Positions 62,031 through 64,000 of a DNA stretch of 64,000 bases are shown here, piece by piece (positions within the stretch are counted from its first letter, which is position 1; each line of letters starts with the position of its first letter). This DNA is from Malurus cyaneus samueli (Eukaryota > Chordata > Aves > Passeriformes > Maluridae): positions 59,011,749 to 59,075,748 of the forward strand of contig CM019214.1 in the NCBI GenBank assembly GCA_009741485.1, given 5' to 3'. Position numbers and translations under genes: made by a program. The notes below the pieces were generated by a model. The model had not been told where the DNA came from. It ran no database searches and saw nothing but the letters and a program-made list of their open reading frames with translations.

Positions 62031-62681
62031 TGTTTTTATAACCCCAGTCAGCAACTAAGTGCCATGCAGCCACTCGGTCACTCCCTGCCCCACTTCCCCT
62101 GTCCAATGGGAAGGGGAATCAAAAAAGGGTAAAACCTTTGGGTTCACATAAGAATAGTTTAATAATTGAAACACATTAAAATATTACTATGGTGATGATA
62201 AGGATACCATTATCATAATATAATAAAAATAAATATAAATAATAATAATAATAATAATAATAATATATAATATAATAATATAGTGACAAAAATACCAATG
62301 GGGGGAAAAAGCAAGAAACATAAGTGATGTACAATACAACTGCTCACCAAACAATGACTTATGCCCAATTCATCCTGAAGCAATGATCAGCCCCATTTAA
62401 CCAAGTCCCCCTGGCCCTATTTATATACTGGTTATGACATTCTGTTACATGGAAAATCCCTTTGGACAGTTTGTCAGCTGGCTATGATTCCTCCCAGCTC
62501 CTTGTGCACCTGCTCACTGGCAGAACATGGAAAACTGGAAAACCCATGATTTGGGACCAGCACCACTTAAAAACAACCAAAGCATCACTGTTTTATCATT
62601 ATTCTAATACTCAATCCAAAACACAGCGCTACATCAGCTACTAAGAGGAATATTAATTCTGTCCCAGCTGAAACCAGAACA
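62031..62681 (-). mobile_element. ERVL-type LTR, nearly complete, minus orientation
   Basis: The right end is the reversed LTR start: GTCCCAGCTGAAACCAGAAC, then A (terminal at 62681), the complement of TGTTCTGGTTTCAGCTGG. Next to it lies ACACAGCGCTACATCAGCTA followed by CTAAGAGGAA, matching the AGTAGCTGG motif of the LTR at 37098. The left end is ATAACCCCAGTCAGCAACTA, the reversed 3' end shared with the copies at 4.47 kb and 18.27 kb. A likely minus-strand polyadenylation signal (ATTAAA, complement at 62158-62163) lies about 130 bp inside. An AAT microsatellite at 62235-62282 interrupts it. No target duplication was found, and the left terminus is degenerate. Confidence 0.85.
62235..62282. 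repeat. (AAT)n microsatellite inside the LTR
   Basis: About 15 AAT/TAA units with a few TA interruptions, located in the part of this LTR family that is normally rich in AATAATGATAAT-like sequence. It is probably an expansion of the element's own sequence. Confidence 0.92.
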
Positions 62682-63060
62682 TGAACCTTTAGATGAAAAT
62701 AACTTAGAAGTAAATCACACTCAAAAACTATTGGAATATTAGAAAGTAGTCCTTATTTTATTTCTTAATAAAAAAAAAATGTTGACAGCTAGAAATGTAG
62801 TCTATACTAGTAAAAAAATACCTTCAAAAATTATTTCTAGGTAGTTGTTCAAAATATCTCTTATTAAAAGGTCATTAGAGTTAGAAAAAATGACTCTAAA
62901 TAGTCAAAGTATAACAATAACTACAATATAATAATCAAATTTTATTTCACTTAATCTTAAGAAAGCATGAAATGCATAAAAATGTTAATTGCTGGTATAA
63001 GCATCAATAAATTCCTGGGGTTTTACTCTTAAGATTAAAAATGCATGAAAATCTGGAAAT

Positions 63061-63114
63061 ATTTGGGTGAAGATGAAGTTTCAATTTAAGATTTGGGTGA
63101 GGATGAAGTTTGAA
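63061..63114. repeat. Two-copy tandem duplication, 30-bp period
   Basis: ATTTGGGTGAAGATGAAGTT at 63061 is repeated at 63091 with one change (GAGGATG for GAAGATG), followed by TCAA or TGAA. It is a simple local duplication. Confidence 0.85.
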
Positions 63115-63197
63115 CTTATCTCTAGTTTAAAGACCATCCCTCATTTTTTGAGGTCACTGTTATAAAATCACTGCAAAAAGCTCTTGAAACATTCTTT

Positions 63198-63310
63198 GGT
63201 TTGGTTTTTTTTGGGTTTTTTTTTGTTTTTTTTTTGTTGTTGTTTTTGGGGGAGAGGTTTGTGGGTTTGGGTTTTTTTTTGTTTTTTGTGGGGTTTTTGT
63301 TTGATTTTAT
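63198..63310. repeat. G/T-rich low-complexity tract
   Basis: T runs alternate with G runs of 2-5 bases and there is almost no A or C on the plus strand. It resembles the tract at 54961-55160. Confidence 0.88.
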
Positions 63311-64000
63311 TTTTTTTATTTTGGCAGTATTACATTTCTTAAATAGTATTAGGAAAAAATAATATCCCCTGTTTGTAAAAATAAAAAAGGACTGACATTC
63401 TCAAGGTCAAAAAATACTTGGCCACATTTACTTTTCATAGATACTCTTCAGAGAGATTATAAATCATAACAGAATCCTCATTTGACAGATAAAAACCTTT
63501 TGGACACTAGTCACGTGCAGTATATCAGTGAGATAAAGATGGTACACATCTGGTTGTCGGCATTAAATACCCTTTTGTAATATTTAGCATTTCAGACGGA
63601 ATTCTGCTCTTCTATTTTGAGGTATATTGGGAAAAATTACTTCTGGCAAGTAATAAGTCTCGATGCAGAAGGTTTTAATACTGTATCTTTTAACTTCGCC
63701 ATTGCAACCAAAGTGCACAGTTGTAGAATAAAATTTTTCAGCACAAAGTGTATGTCAGACTGTCCTCGCTCCTGTGGAAATGGTGTTATGGGACTTTATT
63801 TAGTGTCCTGTTTTCCTTTTTGCTGTTTCCCAAATTTTAACTCTGTTTAAGAGCTCCCCTTAATCCTCTAAGAGTAAACAGTACTGTGGTCCTACAGGGA
63901 GCATTTGCTGAACGTTCAGCTACTCTCTTCTCTGTGAAACAGCAATTAGTGGCTTTAAGGGTTATTTTTACATAGTTTTACTGATTTGTTGTTGCTATTT

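Larger units (their letters stand above)
62682..64000. other. AT-rich noncoding DNA with a short tandem duplication and a G/T tract
   Basis: No gene was recognised. A 30-bp-period direct duplication lies at 63061-63114 and a G/T-rich tract at 63198-63310. The 77-codon frame at 63617-63850 has no recognisable domain, no coding context and is probably chance. Confidence 0.5.

Noticed and set aside
63198..63310. G-quadruplex site
   Set aside because: There are four G runs, but two loops are far longer than usual for stable quadruplexes, so the prediction is weak.

Overview
The window looks like avian nuclear DNA, most likely from a songbird. The evidence is its repeats: CR1 LINE fragments, including reverse-transcriptase C-terminal coding remnants and a CR1 3' end, plus several endogenous-retrovirus LTRs of the kinds common in passerines. 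The background is AT-rich, full of short A/T runs, and contains no convincing protein-coding exon, tRNA, rRNA or CpG island. I read it as a gene desert or the inside of a very long intron. Nearly all longer reading frames are low-complexity, repeat-derived or chance. Family names come from recognition of motifs, not from a database search.

Layout. 1-4.0 kb: unique AT-rich DNA. 4.04-4.47 kb: 3' part of an ERVL-type LTR. 6.0-6.3 kb: a GC-richer island of unknown origin. 12.46 to about 14.31 kb: a long solo-type LTR, about half of it a 38/39-bp minisatellite of roughly 24 units. 16.2-16.4 kb: a possible old CR1 3' fragment. 17.6-18.26 kb: a second, older LTR related to the one at 12.46 kb, followed by a reversed ERVL-type LTR end that runs into a CATGC/CATCC microsatellite. 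23.84-24.45 kb: a 600-bp (AACC)n-type array. 25.90-27.26 kb: the best-defined insertion, an LTR with TGTC...GACA ends and a 5-bp target duplication, still carrying a tRNA-His-type primer-binding site. 31.1-31.34, 37.1-37.43, 48.35-48.79, 49.72-49.99 and 62.03-62.68 kb: further LTRs or LTR pieces. 43.55, 45.05, 47.71 and 52.63 kb: CR1 fragments. The rest is unique AT-rich DNA with microsatellites and homopolymers. A few blocks have the texture of conserved noncoding elements.

How the parts relate. There is no operon or pathway here. The main theme is retroelement decay. Related LTRs recur on both strands, and in at least two cases, perhaps three, an LTR's own sequence seems to have seeded a tandem repeat: the 12.8-13.7 kb minisatellite, the AAT tract inside the 62.03 kb LTR, and possibly the 18.3 kb pentamer tract. 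I found no new functional gene system. The observations most worth checking are the LTR-born minisatellite and the LTR with a retained primer-binding site at 27.2 kb.
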